Shown here one piece after another: positions 24,144-33,083 of a DNA stretch of 64,000 nucleotides. The DNA comes from Achromobacter sp. Root83. GTDB taxonomy: Bacteria; Pseudomonadota; Gammaproteobacteria; Burkholderiales; Burkholderiaceae_B. A program made the translations under genes and the position numbers. Numbering within the stretch: the stretch's first letter is position 1; each line of letters begins with the position of its first letter. The DNA lies in assembly GCF_001428845.1 (NCBI RefSeq), contig NZ_LMIU01000027.1, positions 1,910-65,909 on the forward strand, written 5' to 3'. The notes under the pieces were generated by a model. The model had not been told where the DNA came from, did not search any database, and saw nothing but the letters and a program-made list of their open reading frames with translations.

Positions 24144-24833
24144 ATGATCACTCTTCATTCCTACCCCGGACTCTACGGCCTGGAAGACAACAATCCGTAC
24201 GGCCTGAAGATCTACGCGTTCCTCAAACTGTGCCGCCTGCCGTTCGACCACGAACATGGCATCGACGTCAGCGCGGCTCCCCGCGGACAACTGCCCTACC
24301 TGACCGACAACGGCCTGGCGATCGGCGACAGCGACGCCATCATCGTCTACCTCAAGCGGCAGTATGAGCTGACCATAGACGCTACGCTGGACCTGGCGCA
24401 GCAGAGCCAGGACCTGATGGTCCGGCGCACCCTGGACGATCTGTACTGGGTGATGTCGTACTCGCGCTGGCGCGACGACCGCTATTGGCCGGTCTTCCGC
24501 AAGGCCCTGCTGGACACCCACCCGGACGTGACGCCCGAGCAGTTGGAAGCCGCCCGGCAATTCAATTTCCAGCGCTACCACTATCAGGGCATCGGCCGGT
24601 ACGCCCCCGAGGAAGCCTATGCCCGCGGCATCGCGGACCTGGATGCGATCGCCAACCTGCTGGGCGATGACGGCTTCCTCTTCGGACCCAATCCCGGCAG
24701 CGTCGACGCCGGAATCTATGGCTTCGTGGCCAACATCTACCACTACGCGATCGATACGCCGCTCAAGCGCCATCTGCTGTCCCGCCCGAATCTGGTAAAC
24801 CACTGCCTGGCGCTGCGGGCGGAACTTGGCTGA
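24144..24833 (+). CDS. Glutathione S-transferase family protein (FAX/metaxin-like)
   Basis: The 229-residue product has a thioredoxin-like N-terminal domain ('ITLHSYPGLYGLEDNNPYGLK', then 'APRGQLPYLTDNGLAIGDSDAII' in the position of the GST cis-Pro and SNAIL-type motifs) and an all-helical C-terminal domain ('LFGPNPGSVDAGIYGFVANIYHYAI'). This pattern is close to the 'failed axon connections'/metaxin-like GSTs rather than to classical detoxifying enzymes. Substrate unknown. The frame starts further upstream at 24108, but the ATG at 24144 has GGGAG 6 bases before it. It stands 93 bases after dctA. Confidence 0.8.
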   Translation: MITLHSYPGLYGLEDNNPYGLKIYAFLKLCRLPFDHEHGIDVSAAPRGQLPYLTDNGLAIGDSDAIIVYLKRQYELTIDATLDLAQQSQDLMVRRTLDDLYWVMSYSRWRDDRYWPVFRKALLDTHPDVTPEQLEAARQFNFQRYHYQGIGRYAPEEAYARGIADLDAIANLLGDDGFLFGPNPGSVDAGIYGFVANIYHYAIDTPLKRHLLSRPNLVNHCLALRAELG

Positions 24834-24956
24834 GGCCGTCCCCCGCTCAACAGGCCATCGAAAAAACCATTATTCTTCTGCCTCGTTCCTGATTCTTCAA
24901 ACCGCGCTGGCGGCCCGGATCCGCGCGCAGCTCGCGCGCCTCGTCCCCCACAGCGG

Positions 24957-25595
24957 GTGACTCGCCCTATCTTGACCTCCCAGCCCTCAGCCCCGCCCTT
25001 TATCGTCCTGGATGCGTGCGTCCTTATGTCCGGCATCCTGCGCCGGTTCTTGCTGCGCCTGGCGGACGCCGGGGTGTTCAAGCCGGTATGGACCGAACGC
25101 ATCGGCGAGGAATGGCGCCGCAACGCGTCTCGCATCTGGGATATCCCCCCTGAGGTGATGACCGAGTTCTGGGCGGATATGAACGCGCGGTTTCCAGACG
25201 CGAACGAAGCCGACACACAGGTCTACGAAGCCTCGCTGCGCTACAGCGACCCCAAGGACTTCCACGTCATCGCGGCCGGGCTGGCGCGGCGCGCGCGCTG
25301 CGGTTTGCCGCTGACGCCCATCGTGCAGGTGCTGACCTGGAACCTGAAGGATTTCAACCGTTCCGAGTTGCGGCGGCAGGGCCTGGATGTCTACAACCCG
25401 GACCGCATGCTGGTGCAGTGGTGGCAAGCCGGCCCCGACCGACTGCGCGACGCCATCGCGCAGATTCCCGCCGACTACATCGCATTGGGCCGGGAACCCG
25501 AGCCGCTGTCCGCGACCTTGCACCGGGAACGCCTGTACGGGCTGAAAAACCTGGTGGCACGCGAGGCAGCCGGCGACCGCCCCAGCCCGCGCTGA
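24957..25595 (+). CDS. PIN-domain protein, probable ribonuclease, solitary
   Basis: The 212-residue product starts 'PFIVLDACVLMSGILRRFLLRL', with Asp19 at the place of the first PIN metal ligand. It continues with 'WTERIGEEWRRN', 'SDPKDFHVIAAGLARRA' and 'VLTWNLKDFNRSELRRQG', giving further acidic residues in the usual order. It resembles the PIN_3 group of VapC-like proteins. The start is GTG at 24957, or TTG at 24972; no strong Shine-Dalgarno is visible. No antitoxin-like gene lies on either side: the upstream 120 bases hold none and the next gene points the other way. Confidence 0.75.
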   Translation: MTRPILTSQPSAPPFIVLDACVLMSGILRRFLLRLADAGVFKPVWTERIGEEWRRNASRIWDIPPEVMTEFWADMNARFPDANEADTQVYEASLRYSDPKDFHVIAAGLARRARCGLPLTPIVQVLTWNLKDFNRSELRRQGLDVYNPDRMLVQWWQAGPDRLRDAIAQIPADYIALGREPEPLSATLHRERLYGLKNLVAREAAGDRPSPR

Positions 25596-25657
25596 ACAAA
25601 AAAGGGGCCTGGGCAGCTTGCGCCGCGCCAGACCCGGAGCCAACTTGTTACGTCGGA

Positions 25658-27163
25658 TCAGTCGACCTCGACGAAAGCCTCTTCACGCTTCTTGCGCAGG
25701 GCCGGCAGCATCACCAGCACCAGCAGGATGGCCGCCATCGCCAGCAGCGTCGCCGACAGGGGCCGCGTGACGAAGGTCGTGAACTCTCCGCGTGACAGCA
25801 GCAGCGCCCGGCGGAAGTTCTCTTCCATCATTGGGCCCAGAACCAGTCCCAACAGCAGCGGCGCGCCCTCGCAGCCCAGTTTGCTCCACACATAGCCGAC
25901 GATGCCGAATATGGCGAACATGAGGATATCGAAGCCGTTGTAGTTCAGCGAATACACCCCGATCGTGCAGAACACCAGAATCGCGGGGAACAGCATCCGG
26001 TATGGCACCCGCAGCAGCTTCACCCAGATGCCGATCAGCGGCAGATTGAGGATCACCAGCATCAGGTTGCCGATCCACATGGATGCGATCAGGCCCCAGA
26101 ACAGATCGGGGTGGCTGGACATCACCTGCGGACCAGGCTGGATGTTGTGGATCGTCATGGCACCCACCATCAGCGCCATGACCGCGTTGCCGGGTATGCC
26201 CAGCGTCAGGAGCGGAATGAACGAAGTCTGCGCGCCGGCGTTGTTCGCGGATTCGGGTCCTGCCAGGCCGGCGGGATGGCCCTTGCCGAAGCGCTCCGGC
26301 TCTTTGGACAGTTTTTTCTCAAGCGTGTACGAGGCGAACGCGGACAGCACCGATCCGCCGCCCGGCAGGATTCCCAGCGCCGAGCCCAGCGCGGTCCCGC
26401 GCAAAATGGCCGGCGCGGCTTCGCGGAATTCCTGGCGGCTGGGATAAAGCGATCCCACCTTGTCGGTGATCTCCACCCGTTTCTCTTTGAGTTCCAGGTT
26501 GTTCATGATCTCCGACAGGCCAAACACGCCCATCGCCACGATCGCGAAATCGATCCCGTCCTGCAGCTCCGGAATGCTGAAGTCGTACCGGGCGACGCCC
26601 GAGTTGACGTCGGTGCCCACCATGCCCAGCAGCAGACCGAGCAGGATCATGCAGATCGCCTTCGGGAGCGAACCCGAGGCAAGCACCACCGCGCCGATCA
26701 GGCCCAGGGCCATCAGCGAAAAATACTCGGCTGGCCCAAACGCGAAAGCCACTTCCGCCAAGGGCGGCGCAAACGCGGCAATCAGCACGGTGGCCACGCT
26801 GCCCGCGAAGAACGACCCGATCGCCGCAAGCGACAGCGCCGCACCGGCCCGGCCGTTGCGCGCCATCTGGTGTCCGTCCAGCACGGTCACCACCGCCGAG
26901 GTCTCGCCCGGCAGGTTTACCAGGATGGCGGTGGTCGACCCGCCATATTGCGTGCCGTAATAGATACCGGCCAGCATGATCAGCCCGGCGGTCGGGGGCA
27001 GCACATACGTGATTGGCAGCAGCATGGCGATCGTGGGCACCGGGCCAAGCCCGGGCAGCACGCCCACCAGCGTGCCCAGCAGGCAGCCAATGAACGCGTA
27101 AGTCAGGTTCTCCGGCGTGAAGGCGACCGAGAATCCCAGCATCAGGTTTTGAAGTAGTTCCAT
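25658..27163 (-). CDS. tctA: TctA, large permease of a tripartite tricarboxylate transporter
   Basis: TctA is the 12-helix translocation subunit of the TTT family. The 501-residue product shows the family hallmarks: 'GCLLGTLVGVLPGLGPVPTIAMLLP', 'GIYYGTQYGGSTTAILVNLPGE', 'GTALGSALGILPGGGSVLSAF' and 'LTLGIPGNAVMALMVGAM', the duplicated signature loops of TctA. AGGAG precedes the ATG. It follows tctB by 10 bases in one leftward operon. A receptor gene (tctC) is missing beside it, so the substrate cannot be inferred. Confidence 0.95.
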   Translation of the reverse strand: MELLQNLMLGFSVAFTPENLTYAFIGCLLGTLVGVLPGLGPVPTIAMLLPITYVLPPTAGLIMLAGIYYGTQYGGSTTAILVNLPGETSAVVTVLDGHQMARNGRAGAALSLAAIGSFFAGSVATVLIAAFAPPLAEVAFAFGPAEYFSLMALGLIGAVVLASGSLPKAICMILLGLLLGMVGTDVNSGVARYDFSIPELQDGIDFAIVAMGVFGLSEIMNNLELKEKRVEITDKVGSLYPSRQEFREAAPAILRGTALGSALGILPGGGSVLSAFASYTLEKKLSKEPERFGKGHPAGLAGPESANNAGAQTSFIPLLTLGIPGNAVMALMVGAMTIHNIQPGPQVMSSHPDLFWGLIASMWIGNLMLVILNLPLIGIWVKLLRVPYRMLFPAILVFCTIGVYSLNYNGFDILMFAIFGIVGYVWSKLGCEGAPLLLGLVLGPMMEENFRRALLLSRGEFTTFVTRPLSATLLAMAAILLVLVMLPALRKKREEAFVEVD

Positions 27164-27173
27164 TGCCAGTCTC

Positions 27174-27632
27174 CTAGTTGCTCAGCACGCTGGGCCACAG
27201 CGGAAAGATCAGCCCCAGGCCGCGTATGAATGCGACGTAGGAAAAGGCCACGAGGAACAGGCCATTCGCAATGGCGACCTTCCAATTGAATTCATGGCTG
27301 GCGAAGCTGCTGATCAACACCAGCAGGAAAACCGAGAGATACAGCCCCAGATAGCGCAGGGTCAGGCCGTAAAGCATCACGGAGCCGACGACAAGAAAGA
27401 GAATGCGGAAATCGTAGCGGCTGACGGTCGTTGTCTGGGCGCGCTTGGACAGCGCGCTCATCAGCACTGTCGCGCCCATCAACGCCAGAACGATACCGAG
27501 CCAGAACGGAAAATAGCCCGGCCCCATGCGGGCCGCGCTACCCATGGAGTACTGGGTGGCTTGCACGGCGAAGCCTCCTCCAAGCGCGATGAACATTGCG
27601 CCGGACCAGAAGTCCTGTCTATTTTTTATCAA
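27174..27632 (-). CDS. tctB: TctB, small membrane subunit of a tripartite tricarboxylate transporter
   Basis: TctB is the four-helix companion of TctA. The product reads 'IKNRQDFWSGAMFIALGGGFAVQA', then 'MGPGYFPFWLGIVLALMG', the family signature. An ATG-initiated frame begins at 27731 but adds an arginine-rich stretch without a Shine-Dalgarno. The TTG at 27632 has GGAG 8 bases upstream and gives 152 residues, the usual size, so a TTG start is proposed. It is the promoter-proximal gene before tctA. Confidence 0.85.
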   Translation of the reverse strand: MIKNRQDFWSGAMFIALGGGFAVQATQYSMGSAARMGPGYFPFWLGIVLALMGATVLMSALSKRAQTTTVSRYDFRILFLVVGSVMLYGLTLRYLGLYLSVFLLVLISSFASHEFNWKVAIANGLFLVAFSYVAFIRGLGLIFPLWPSVLSN

Positions 27633-28076
27633 GCTGCTCTCTCCTGTACTGGCGCGCCGGAAAAATCGTCTCATCGATGGCGCGCGCGTTTCTTCTATTT
27701 GTCCGCCCGGCGCGATCCCCCTGCCCGGCAAACGATGAGAAACGGATGGTATATCGTGCTGCGACCTATCGACTATCCGTATGAACCATGAATTTCCTGG
27801 GGATATCCCTAGGCGTTCTTTTGGACAGAATCAGTGCTTTTGCCGCGAATTCGCGCCCTGGCGGTCTTGCAGGATCGCCGCAATCCCATGCCAGCCCAAA
27901 GTCGCGCCCGCGTCAGGAAAAGTTCCACGGACTTTTGTCCGCGGTACGCCTGAAACGAGTGGATTCATTTTTTTTCTGTGCGAGCGCCGACCGCGCATCG
28001 CTCGGACGCAGAGGACATGCGCGCGCCCGAGCCCGGCAGGCTGCCGCGTGTCAGGCGCCCTGCCCGGCTGGGATTG
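27633..28076. other. 444-bp intergenic region between ilvA and tctB
   Basis: No gene is supported here; the short frames on the plus strand run into the antisense of ilvA. It contains an imperfect 16-bp palindrome centred on GGGATATCCC (27800-27809), a short hairpin CGGAC/GTCCG near 27928-27941 and a T-run at about 27967-27976. The tctB promoter must lie here, but I could not assign a convincing -35/-10 pair. Confidence 0.6.
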
Positions 28077-29294
28077 TCAGTGGTCGTGGTTGCTGGCGGC
28101 GAAGCCCGCGGCGTTCAGGATGTCGATCACTTCCTGGATGTGTTCGGGTCCGCGTGTCTGAAGCACGAAATCCACCTCGACGTTGCGCACCGGCAATGAG
28201 GTGAAGGCCCGCTGATGATGGACTTCGGTGATGTTGGCCTGCGCATCGGCGATGAGCTTGGTGGCATGCGCCAGCGCGCCCGGCAGGTCGCGCAGGTCGA
28301 CGCGGATGCGGGCCAGGCGGCCGGCGCGCACCATGCCGCGTTCGATCAGTTCGCCGAGCATCAGCGGATCGATGTTGCCGCCCGTCAGCACCAGGCCGAT
28401 ACGCTTGCCCTTGTAGCGGTTGCTGCCTTCTTCCTGTGCGCGCAGCAAGGCGGCCAGGCCCGCCGCGCCCGCGCCCTCGACCACGCTTTTCTCGATTTCC
28501 AGCAACACCACGATGGCGTGCTCGATATCGGCCTCGCTGACCAGTTCGATGCGGTCGACGAGCTTGTCCACGATGGGCAGCGTCAGTTCGCCCGGCGATT
28601 TCACGGCGATGCCTTCGGCGATGGTATACAGGCCCTGCGGCATGGTCTCGCCCTTGATCGCCGCGTACATCGCCGGGAAGCGCTCAGTTTGCACGCCCAC
28701 GATCTCGATGCCGGGTTTCAGGGCCTTGGCGGCCGTGGCGATCCCGGAGATCAGCCCCCCGCCTCCGATGGCGATGACCAGCGTGTCGAGCTGCGGCTGG
28801 TCTTCCAGCATCTCCAGCGCCACCGTCCCCTGCCCCGAGATGACCGCCTCGTCGTCGTAGGGGTGGATCATGATCAATCCGCGCTCATTGGCCAGTTCGT
28901 AGCCGCGCGCCTTGGCGTCGTCGAACGTGTCGCCGGCCAGCACCACCTCGGCGCCGAAGCGGCGCGTATTGGCGACCTTGACCGTGGGCGTGAAGCGCGG
29001 CATGACGATCACGGCGGGCACGCCCATGCGCTGCGCGTGGTAGGCCACGCCTTGGGCGTGGTTGCCGGCGGACACGGCGATCACGCCTTTGGCGCGCTCG
29101 TCGTCGGACAGCGTCAGCATGCGGTTCAGTGCGCCGCGTTCCTTGAAGGACGCGGTGAACTGCAAGTTCTCGAACTTCAGCCAGATCTCGGCGCCGAAAA
29201 TGTCGGATAGCGTGCGGGACAAGGTGAACGGGGTCTTCAGCACCTGGCCGCGCAGGTTTTCGCGGGCGGTCTGGATGGAGGCAATATCGATCAC
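28077..29294 (-). CDS. ilvA: Threonine ammonia-lyase with C-terminal ACT domain
   Basis: The enzyme deaminates threonine to 2-oxobutanoate with pyridoxal phosphate, feeding isoleucine synthesis. The 405-residue product has the PLP lysine in 'SFKERGALN' (Lys51), the phosphate-binding 'GGGGLISG' near 177 and a single ACT domain from about residue 325 ('IRVDLRDLPGALAHATKLI'). This is the short one-ACT form, close to TdcB-like enzymes with an added ACT domain, not the long E. coli IlvA. The start is GTG at 29294, with AGGA 8 bases upstream. Confidence 0.93.
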   Translation of the reverse strand: MIDIASIQTARENLRGQVLKTPFTLSRTLSDIFGAEIWLKFENLQFTASFKERGALNRMLTLSDDERAKGVIAVSAGNHAQGVAYHAQRMGVPAVIVMPRFTPTVKVANTRRFGAEVVLAGDTFDDAKARGYELANERGLIMIHPYDDEAVISGQGTVALEMLEDQPQLDTLVIAIGGGGLISGIATAAKALKPGIEIVGVQTERFPAMYAAIKGETMPQGLYTIAEGIAVKSPGELTLPIVDKLVDRIELVSEADIEHAIVVLLEIEKSVVEGAGAAGLAALLRAQEEGSNRYKGKRIGLVLTGGNIDPLMLGELIERGMVRAGRLARIRVDLRDLPGALAHATKLIADAQANITEVHHQRAFTSLPVRNVEVDFVLQTRGPEHIQEVIDILNAAGFAASNHDH

Positions 29295-29306
29295 GATGAA
29301 ATCCTG

Positions 29307-30035
29307 TTAACGCACCGGCAGGAAATTGAACAGCAAAAGGCCCTGCGCGTAATTGATTCCGATGCGCCTGGAATTCTCGCCGAGCAGATTGGCGATCAGG
29401 TCGAGCCGGCCGATGATGGCGCCGAACTCGCGCTCGAAGCTGAGGTTCGTGGCGTTTTCGGACATTTCATTGGCCAGCAGCAAGAGCTCGCCTTGATTAT
29501 TGCGGCGCGATGCCAGCAGCCACGCTGCGGCCTCGACGTTCCGTGCGGCATTGTAGACCCGCTGCCCGTCCAGCGCGTCGGTGGCGTACAACCGGGTCTT
29601 GCCGTTATGCGCGGCGATGATGGTGTCGGCCAGGCCGTAGACGAATGCGGCGACCCGGTCGCCTGAATAGTTGGGATCCAGCGACACGGCCAGGATCTGG
29701 ATGTCGCGCAGCCCGGACATGTCGCTGGGGGGAACGCGGACCTCGATGGCGTGTTTGACGCGGTTCACTGCCGTGGCATGGTCGGGCAAACCGGTCTTGC
29801 GCCATTCGCGCGGATTGCGCCGGTAGAGCTTGTCCAGCAGCGAATACAGGCTGCCAAGGTTGTCGCGGACTTCCAGCGTGACGGTGCGGTTGAAGTCGGT
29901 CTGGCCGAACTGGTCCGCCGACATGCCTTCGCTATGGGGCCCTCGCTGCCCGGGCGCAGGGCTGGACATGCAGCCGGTCAGCAGCAACGCCGCAAGCAGC
30001 GCCGCGGCGCCAGCGGTGGTCGGCCGCGCGATCAT
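29307..30035 (-). CDS. Predicted lipoprotein of unknown function
   Basis: The 242-residue product has a lipoprotein signal ending LTGC (Cys22), so it should be anchored in the envelope. The mature part contains 'NLGSLYSLLDKLYRRNPREWRK', 'DIQILAVSLDPNYSGDRVAAFVYGLADTI', 'YNAARNVEAAAWLLASRR' and ends 'YAQGLLLFNFLPVR'. I do not recognise a named domain. The ATG at 30035 is preferred over 30062 because it opens the signal peptide and has AAGG nearby. It lies 12 bases before ilvA on the same strand, and ilvA is probably read through from it. Confidence 0.75.
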   Translation of the reverse strand: MIARPTTAGAAALLAALLLTGCMSSPAPGQRGPHSEGMSADQFGQTDFNRTVTLEVRDNLGSLYSLLDKLYRRNPREWRKTGLPDHATAVNRVKHAIEVRVPPSDMSGLRDIQILAVSLDPNYSGDRVAAFVYGLADTIIAAHNGKTRLYATDALDGQRVYNAARNVEAAAWLLASRRNNQGELLLLANEMSENATNLSFEREFGAIIGRLDLIANLLGENSRRIGINYAQGLLLFNFLPVR

Positions 30036-30199
30036 GCCTTGCTCATCCGTACGCCCCCTCAAGAATGCGTCGAGGCCGTCCCTCAGGCTCGGGCGGCGCC
30101 GCTCTCGCGCAAGACTTTACAGGAAGGCCGCCGAAGTTGGGAGACGTCCGCCGGACCAACAGGCAAGAAGATGAATCAAAACCGGCTGGAGCAACCAAG

Positions 30200-30228
30200 A
30201 AAAACGGCGCCTCGCGGCGCCGTTTTTT
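30200..30228. terminator. Rho-independent terminator after pnp
   Basis: CGGCGCC (30205-30211), loop TCGC, GGCGCCG (30216-30222), with A-run before and T-run after. It serves pnp on the minus strand and can work both ways. Confidence 0.85.
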
Positions 30229-30247
30229 CGATCAGAACCTTGCAGGC

Positions 30248-32410
30248 TTATTCAGCTTGCGGTTCCGACTGAGGAGCTGCCTCGGGAGCAGCACCGGCTT
30301 GCTGCTGCTCGATGCCGCCGATCGCCTTGATGGACAGGCGCAGACGGCCCTTGTCGTCGGCCTCGATGACCTTGACGCGGACTTGCTGGCCGACCTTCAG
30401 CACATCGTTGATGTTCGCGATGCGGTAGTTGGCGATTTCGGAGATGTGCAGCAGGCCGTCGCGGCCCGGCAGCACTTGCACGATGGCGCCGAAGTCCAGC
30501 AGACGCAACACCGAGCCGTCGTAGATCTGGCCAACTTCAACGTCGGCGGTCAGCTCGACGATACGGCGCTGGGCTTCCTTCGCCTGCGTTTCGTCGACGC
30601 TGGCGATCACGATCGTGCCGTCATCGGAGATGTCGATCTGCGTGCCGGTCTCTTCGGTCAGCGCGCGGATGGTGGCGCCGCCCTTGCCGATCACGTCGCG
30701 GATCTTCTCGGGGTTGATCTTGATGGTCAGCATGCGCGGGGCGAATGCGGACAGTTCGCCGCGCGAACCGTCCAGCGCTGCCTTCATCTCGCCCAGGATG
30801 TGCAGGCGGCCTTCGCGGGCCTGAGCCAGCGCCACCTGCATGATTTCCTTGGTGATGCCCTGGATCTTGATGTCCATCTGCAGTGCGGTGACGCCGTTTT
30901 CGGTGCCCGCAACCTTGAAGTCCATGTCGCCCAGATGATCTTCGTCGCCTAGGATGTCCGTCAGCACGGCGAACTTGCCGCCGTCCAGGATCAGGCCCAT
31001 GGCCACGCCGGCCACGTGATCCTTGACCGGCACGCCGGCGTCCATCATGGCCAGCGAGCCGCCGCAGACCGAAGCCATCGACGACGAGCCGTTGGACTCG
31101 GTGATTTCCGACACGATACGGATCGTGTACTGGAAGTCTTCGGGAGCCGGCAGCAGCGGGATCAGCGAGCGCTTGGCGAGGCGGCCGTGGCCGATTTCGC
31201 GGCGCTTGGGCACACCGATGCGGCCCGTTTCGCCGGTGGCGAACGGAGGCATGTTGTAGTGCATCATGAAGCGGTCGCGGTATTCGCCCATGAGCGCGTC
31301 GATGATCTGCTCATCCTGCTTGGTGCCCAGCGTGGCCACGACCAGCGCCTGGGTTTCACCACGGGTGAACAGCGCGCTGCCGTGCGCGCGGGGCAGCACG
31401 CCCAGACGCACGCTGATGGGGCGCACGGTGCGGGTGTCGCGGCCGTCGATACGCGGCTCGCCGTTCAGGATCTGGCCACGGACAATGGCCGATTCCAGCG
31501 AGAACATGATGTTGTCGACCGTCACGGCGTCCGGCAGCGACTCGCCCTTTTCAGCGGCGGCGGCAGCCAGCTTGGCCGACACGTCGGCCGACACTTCACG
31601 CAGCTTGGCCGTGCGGGCCTGCTTTTCGCGGATCTGGTAGGCGGCGTTCAGGCCTTCCTGGGCAGCGGCGGTCACCGCGGCGATCAGGGATTGGTCCTTG
31701 GCAGGCGCTTGCCAATCCCAGTCGGGCTTGCCAGCGTCCTTCACGAGTTCGTGAATGGCGTTGATGACGGTCTGCATTTGCTGGTGGCCATAGACCACGC
31801 CGCCCAACATGACTTCCTCGGACAGCTCTTGGGCTTCCGATTCAACCATCAGCACGGCGTTTTCCGTACCGGCGACAACCAGGTTCAGCTTCGACGACTT
31901 CAGGTCCGAGGCGGTCGGGTTGATGGTGTATTGACCATCGATGTAACCCACGCGAGCGGCGCCGATCGGGCCCGAGAACGGGATGCCCGAAATGGCCAGC
32001 GCGGCGGACGCGCCGATCATGGCGGCGATGTCGGGATCGATTTCAGGATTGACCGACAGCGTGTGGATGACCACCTGGACTTCGTTGTAGAAGTCTTCGG
32101 GGAACAGCGGACGCAGGGGACGGTCGATCAGGCGCGAGGTCAGCGTTTCCTTTTCGGAGGGCTTGCCTTCACGCTTGAAGAACCCGCCCGGGATACGGCC
32201 GGCGGCGTAGGTTTTCTCGATGTAGTCGACGGTCAGCGGGAAAAACGTCTGACCCGGCTTGGCCTTCTTGGAAGCCACGACGGTGGCCAGGACGACGGTG
32301 TCCTCGATCGACACCACAACGGCGCCGGAGGCCTGGCGAGCGATTTCGCCAGTTTCCAGGACGACCGTATGCTGGCCGTACTGGAACGATTTTGTCACTT
32401 TGTTGAACAT
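30248..32410 (-). CDS. pnp: Polynucleotide phosphorylase
   Basis: PNPase degrades RNA 3' to 5' using phosphate and is a degradosome partner. The 720-residue product opens '[25 protein letters not shown]', carries two RNase PH-like cores ('[27 protein letters not shown]' and '[20 protein letters not shown]'), then a KH domain ('[21 protein letters not shown]') and an S1 domain ('[34 protein letters not shown]'). Complete and of standard length; each quoted motif is part of a longer conserved block. AAGGA precedes the ATG. It lies downstream of rpsO across a strong hairpin. Confidence 0.98.
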   Translation of the reverse strand: MFNKVTKSFQYGQHTVVLETGEIARQASGAVVVSIEDTVVLATVVASKKAKPGQTFFPLTVDYIEKTYAAGRIPGGFFKREGKPSEKETLTSRLIDRPLRPLFPEDFYNEVQVVIHTLSVNPEIDPDIAAMIGASAALAISGIPFSGPIGAARVGYIDGQYTINPTASDLKSSKLNLVVAGTENAVLMVESEAQELSEEVMLGGVVYGHQQMQTVINAIHELVKDAGKPDWDWQAPAKDQSLIAAVTAAAQEGLNAAYQIREKQARTAKLREVSADVSAKLAAAAAEKGESLPDAVTVDNIMFSLESAIVRGQILNGEPRIDGRDTRTVRPISVRLGVLPRAHGSALFTRGETQALVVATLGTKQDEQIIDALMGEYRDRFMMHYNMPPFATGETGRIGVPKRREIGHGRLAKRSLIPLLPAPEDFQYTIRIVSEITESNGSSSMASVCGGSLAMMDAGVPVKDHVAGVAMGLILDGGKFAVLTDILGDEDHLGDMDFKVAGTENGVTALQMDIKIQGITKEIMQVALAQAREGRLHILGEMKAALDGSRGELSAFAPRMLTIKINPEKIRDVIGKGGATIRALTEETGTQIDISDDGTIVIASVDETQAKEAQRRIVELTADVEVGQIYDGSVLRLLDFGAIVQVLPGRDGLLHISEIANYRIANINDVLKVGQQVRVKVIEADDKGRLRLSIKAIGGIEQQQAGAAPEAAPQSEPQAE

Positions 32411-32434
32411 GACGATTATTCCTTACAAATGAAA

Positions 32435-32474
32435 AACCGTGGCCGCTGCGACGTACGTCGCACCGACCACGGTT
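32435..32474 (-). terminator. Nested hairpin between rpsO and pnp (attenuator or processing site)
   Basis: An outer stem AACCGTGG (32435-32442) with CCACGGTT (32467-32474) encloses the 14-base perfect palindrome GCGACGTACGTCGC (32448-32461). On the rpsO-pnp transcript the outer stem is followed by a run of five U. It therefore looks like a partial terminator, and the long double-stranded arms also resemble an RNase III target. In E. coli the same interval carries both a terminator and the RNase III site used in pnp autoregulation. Confidence 0.7.
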
Positions 32475-32500
32475 GCGTCATGGGGAGCCAGCCCCGTCGA

Positions 32501-32770
32501 TCACTTGCGCAGACCGAGTTTTTCGATCAGTGCGCGGTACGAATCGGGATTGCGGCCCTTGAGATAGTCGAGCAGCTTGCGGCGACGGCTGACCATACGC
32601 AGCAGACCGCGGCGCGAGTGATGGTCCTTCATGTGTTCTTTGAAGTGACCGGTCAGTTCGTTGATACGGGCGGTGAGCAGAGCCACCTGAACTTCGGGGG
32701 AGCCGGTATCGCCTTGAGCGCGTTGGAACTGCGCAACGATATCGGATTTCTTGATGTCAGCTACAGACAT
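32501..32770 (-). CDS. rpsO: 30S ribosomal protein S15
   Basis: S15 binds 16S rRNA early in 30S assembly. The product is the standard 89 residues: '[21 protein letters not shown]', '[33 protein letters not shown]' (the rRNA-binding helices, a conserved block) and '[12 protein letters not shown]' at the end. The frame runs further upstream to 32902, but the ATG at 32770 gives the canonical N-terminus. A promoter and a leader of about 210 bases lie upstream. Confidence 0.98.
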   Translation of the reverse strand: MSVADIKKSDIVAQFQRAQGDTGSPEVQVALLTARINELTGHFKEHMKDHHSRRGLLRMVSRRRKLLDYLKGRNPDSYRALIEKLGLRK

Positions 32771-32988
32771 TGATGACCTCTTCGGACATGCGACAGGGCC
32801 GAGGTGCCCTGACGTGGTTTGAAAAATTTGCGCAAGACCAGGCTGAATTCGCTTTCTCACTGCTGCCCATGATGACCTAGGCAGTACCGGGGCATCAGGC
32901 AAAAGCGCCTTGTTCCAGGTAGCTGCGTAAGTATCTGCGGCTGGCGCAAAATATCTTGCAGAATCAATACATTTGATAAAGCTCGACG

Positions 32989-33018
32989 ATTATAGCCGAT
33001 TCGATAGAATTACCTCAA
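32989..33018 (-). promoter_or_regulatory. Sigma-70-type promoter for rpsO
   Basis: On the minus strand TTGAGG (33013-33018) is followed after 18 bases by a consensus TATAAT (32989-32994). Transcription would start near 32982, giving a leader of about 210 bases before rpsO. Confidence 0.65.
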
Positions 33019-33083
33019 TGGCGGCTTGGCCCACCCGGTGGCGCGCCGACGTTGCCCGTCCGGCACCGGTAAGGAGCAAAATC

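Noticed and set aside
22734-24803. A 689-codon minus-strand ORF rich in His, Gln and Asp opposite dctA and the GST gene
   Set aside because: It is the antisense shadow of dctA, which has clear family motifs. The His/Gln richness comes from the reverse of hydrophobic codons.
27781-28161. A 126-codon plus-strand ORF in the gap between tctB and ilvA
   Set aside because: Composition is irregular (many Cys, Arg, Pro), it runs into the antisense of ilvA, and no Shine-Dalgarno precedes it.
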